In this document: positions 63,815 to 64,000 of the stretch, piece after piece
Layout of the letters: every line of letters begins with the position of its first letter
How positions within the stretch are numbered: the stretch's first letter is position 1
Assembly (NCBI RefSeq): GCF_000312045.1
Contig: NZ_HE978634.1
Span: 1,162,842-1,226,841 of the forward strand
DNA: 64,000 nucleotides
Source: Noviherbaspirillum massiliense JC206
Lineage (GTDB): Bacteria; Pseudomonadota; Gammaproteobacteria; Burkholderiales; Burkholderiaceae_D
Direction of reading: 5' to 3'
Notes under the pieces: generated by a model
What the model was told of the DNA's origin: nothing
Database searches by the model: none
The model's input: only the letters and a program-made list of their open reading frames with translations
Translations under genes and position numbers: made by a program

Positions 63815-64000
63815 CTGTCCTTGCAAAGACCGGGATTGGTCTGTTGAGAAGTATTCTCGGTGGCACCCGCAGATCTGGTCACGCAATGGGCGGAGATTGC
63901 ATGTCGCTTGTGCAAGATCATACCGGTCACAATGAAGTGACATAAAGATAGTCTTCCTATGCCGATTCGGAATCTTTGGCACAGTGCGAAGACAAGCAAT
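63815..64000. other. Intergenic tail of the window
   Basis: 186 bp with no gene; ORFs on the minus strand are shadow-like. It may contain the promoter of a gene beyond the edge. Confidence 0.4.

Overview
This is a chromosomal window of about 60% GC from a betaproteobacterium, most likely Burkholderiales and probably Oxalobacteraceae (Herbaspirillum/Noviherbaspirillum/Herminiimonas-like). That placement is inferred from protein character and gene sets: a hemP-bfd-tonB-exbBD iron cluster, MaeB with a phosphotransacetylase tail, RhlE, MltD with a LysM domain, and minCDE. No rRNA is present. Two tRNAs are found, Val(CAC) and Asn(GTT).

Layout. 1-6 kb: end of an ABC ATPase gene, the ergothioneine pair egtD-egtB, a GNAT acetyltransferase, the RNA helicase rhlE and fabI. 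6.4-12 kb: a four-gene yejABEF-type peptide importer with ATGA overlaps. 12-16.6 kb: mltD, gloB, a methyltransferase, rnhA, dnaQ and tRNA-Val. 16.7-18.8 kb: a DUF2244 gene and cytochrome oxidase subunit I without its usual partner subunits. 18.9-25.9 kb: a more accessory stretch with a glycosidase/RmlD fusion, small hypotheticals, a GFA-family protein, an Asn/Gln repeat protein, an S9 peptidase and a ClpP-like protein. 26-33.4 kb: a cation/proton antiporter, maeB and a PAS-GAF-GAF-GGDEF-EAL protein.

33.5-43 kb is an iron region. A Fur-boxed feoA-feoB-(Cys-rich anchor) operon is followed by a long opposite-strand cluster hemP-bfd-tonB-exbB-exbD-TonB receptor-piuC-PepSY, which also starts at a Fur-like box. 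43-53 kb holds transporters, a DUF962 protein, ygiQ, small envelope proteins and minCDE, plus two candidate small RNAs. One of these (about 44903-44976) presents a perfect anti-Shine-Dalgarno loop above a strong terminator.

53-58 kb is the most unusual block. All its genes lie on the minus strand: a Fnr-family regulator with FNR-type recognition residues but without the N-terminal CxxC cluster ligands; a NarL/FixJ-type response regulator; its overlapping histidine kinase, in which the phospho-acceptor His is Tyr; a 26-codon ORF with a strong ribosome binding site; and a UbiU-like U32 protein that has lost cluster cysteines. The U32 gene has a perfect FNR box placed as in a class II promoter. 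An 18-bp perfect palindrome lies between the response-regulator gene and the regulator gene. I infer a regulatory cascade for low oxygen or redox state, laid out like FixLJ-FixK but with degenerate sensing parts.

57.9-59.3 kb is an AT-richer, nearly gene-free stretch abutting the 3' end of tRNA-Asn. It contains a 31-residue membrane ORF. The window ends with tyrB, uvrB and a uracil-DNA-glycosylase-like protein that lacks the catalytic Asp.
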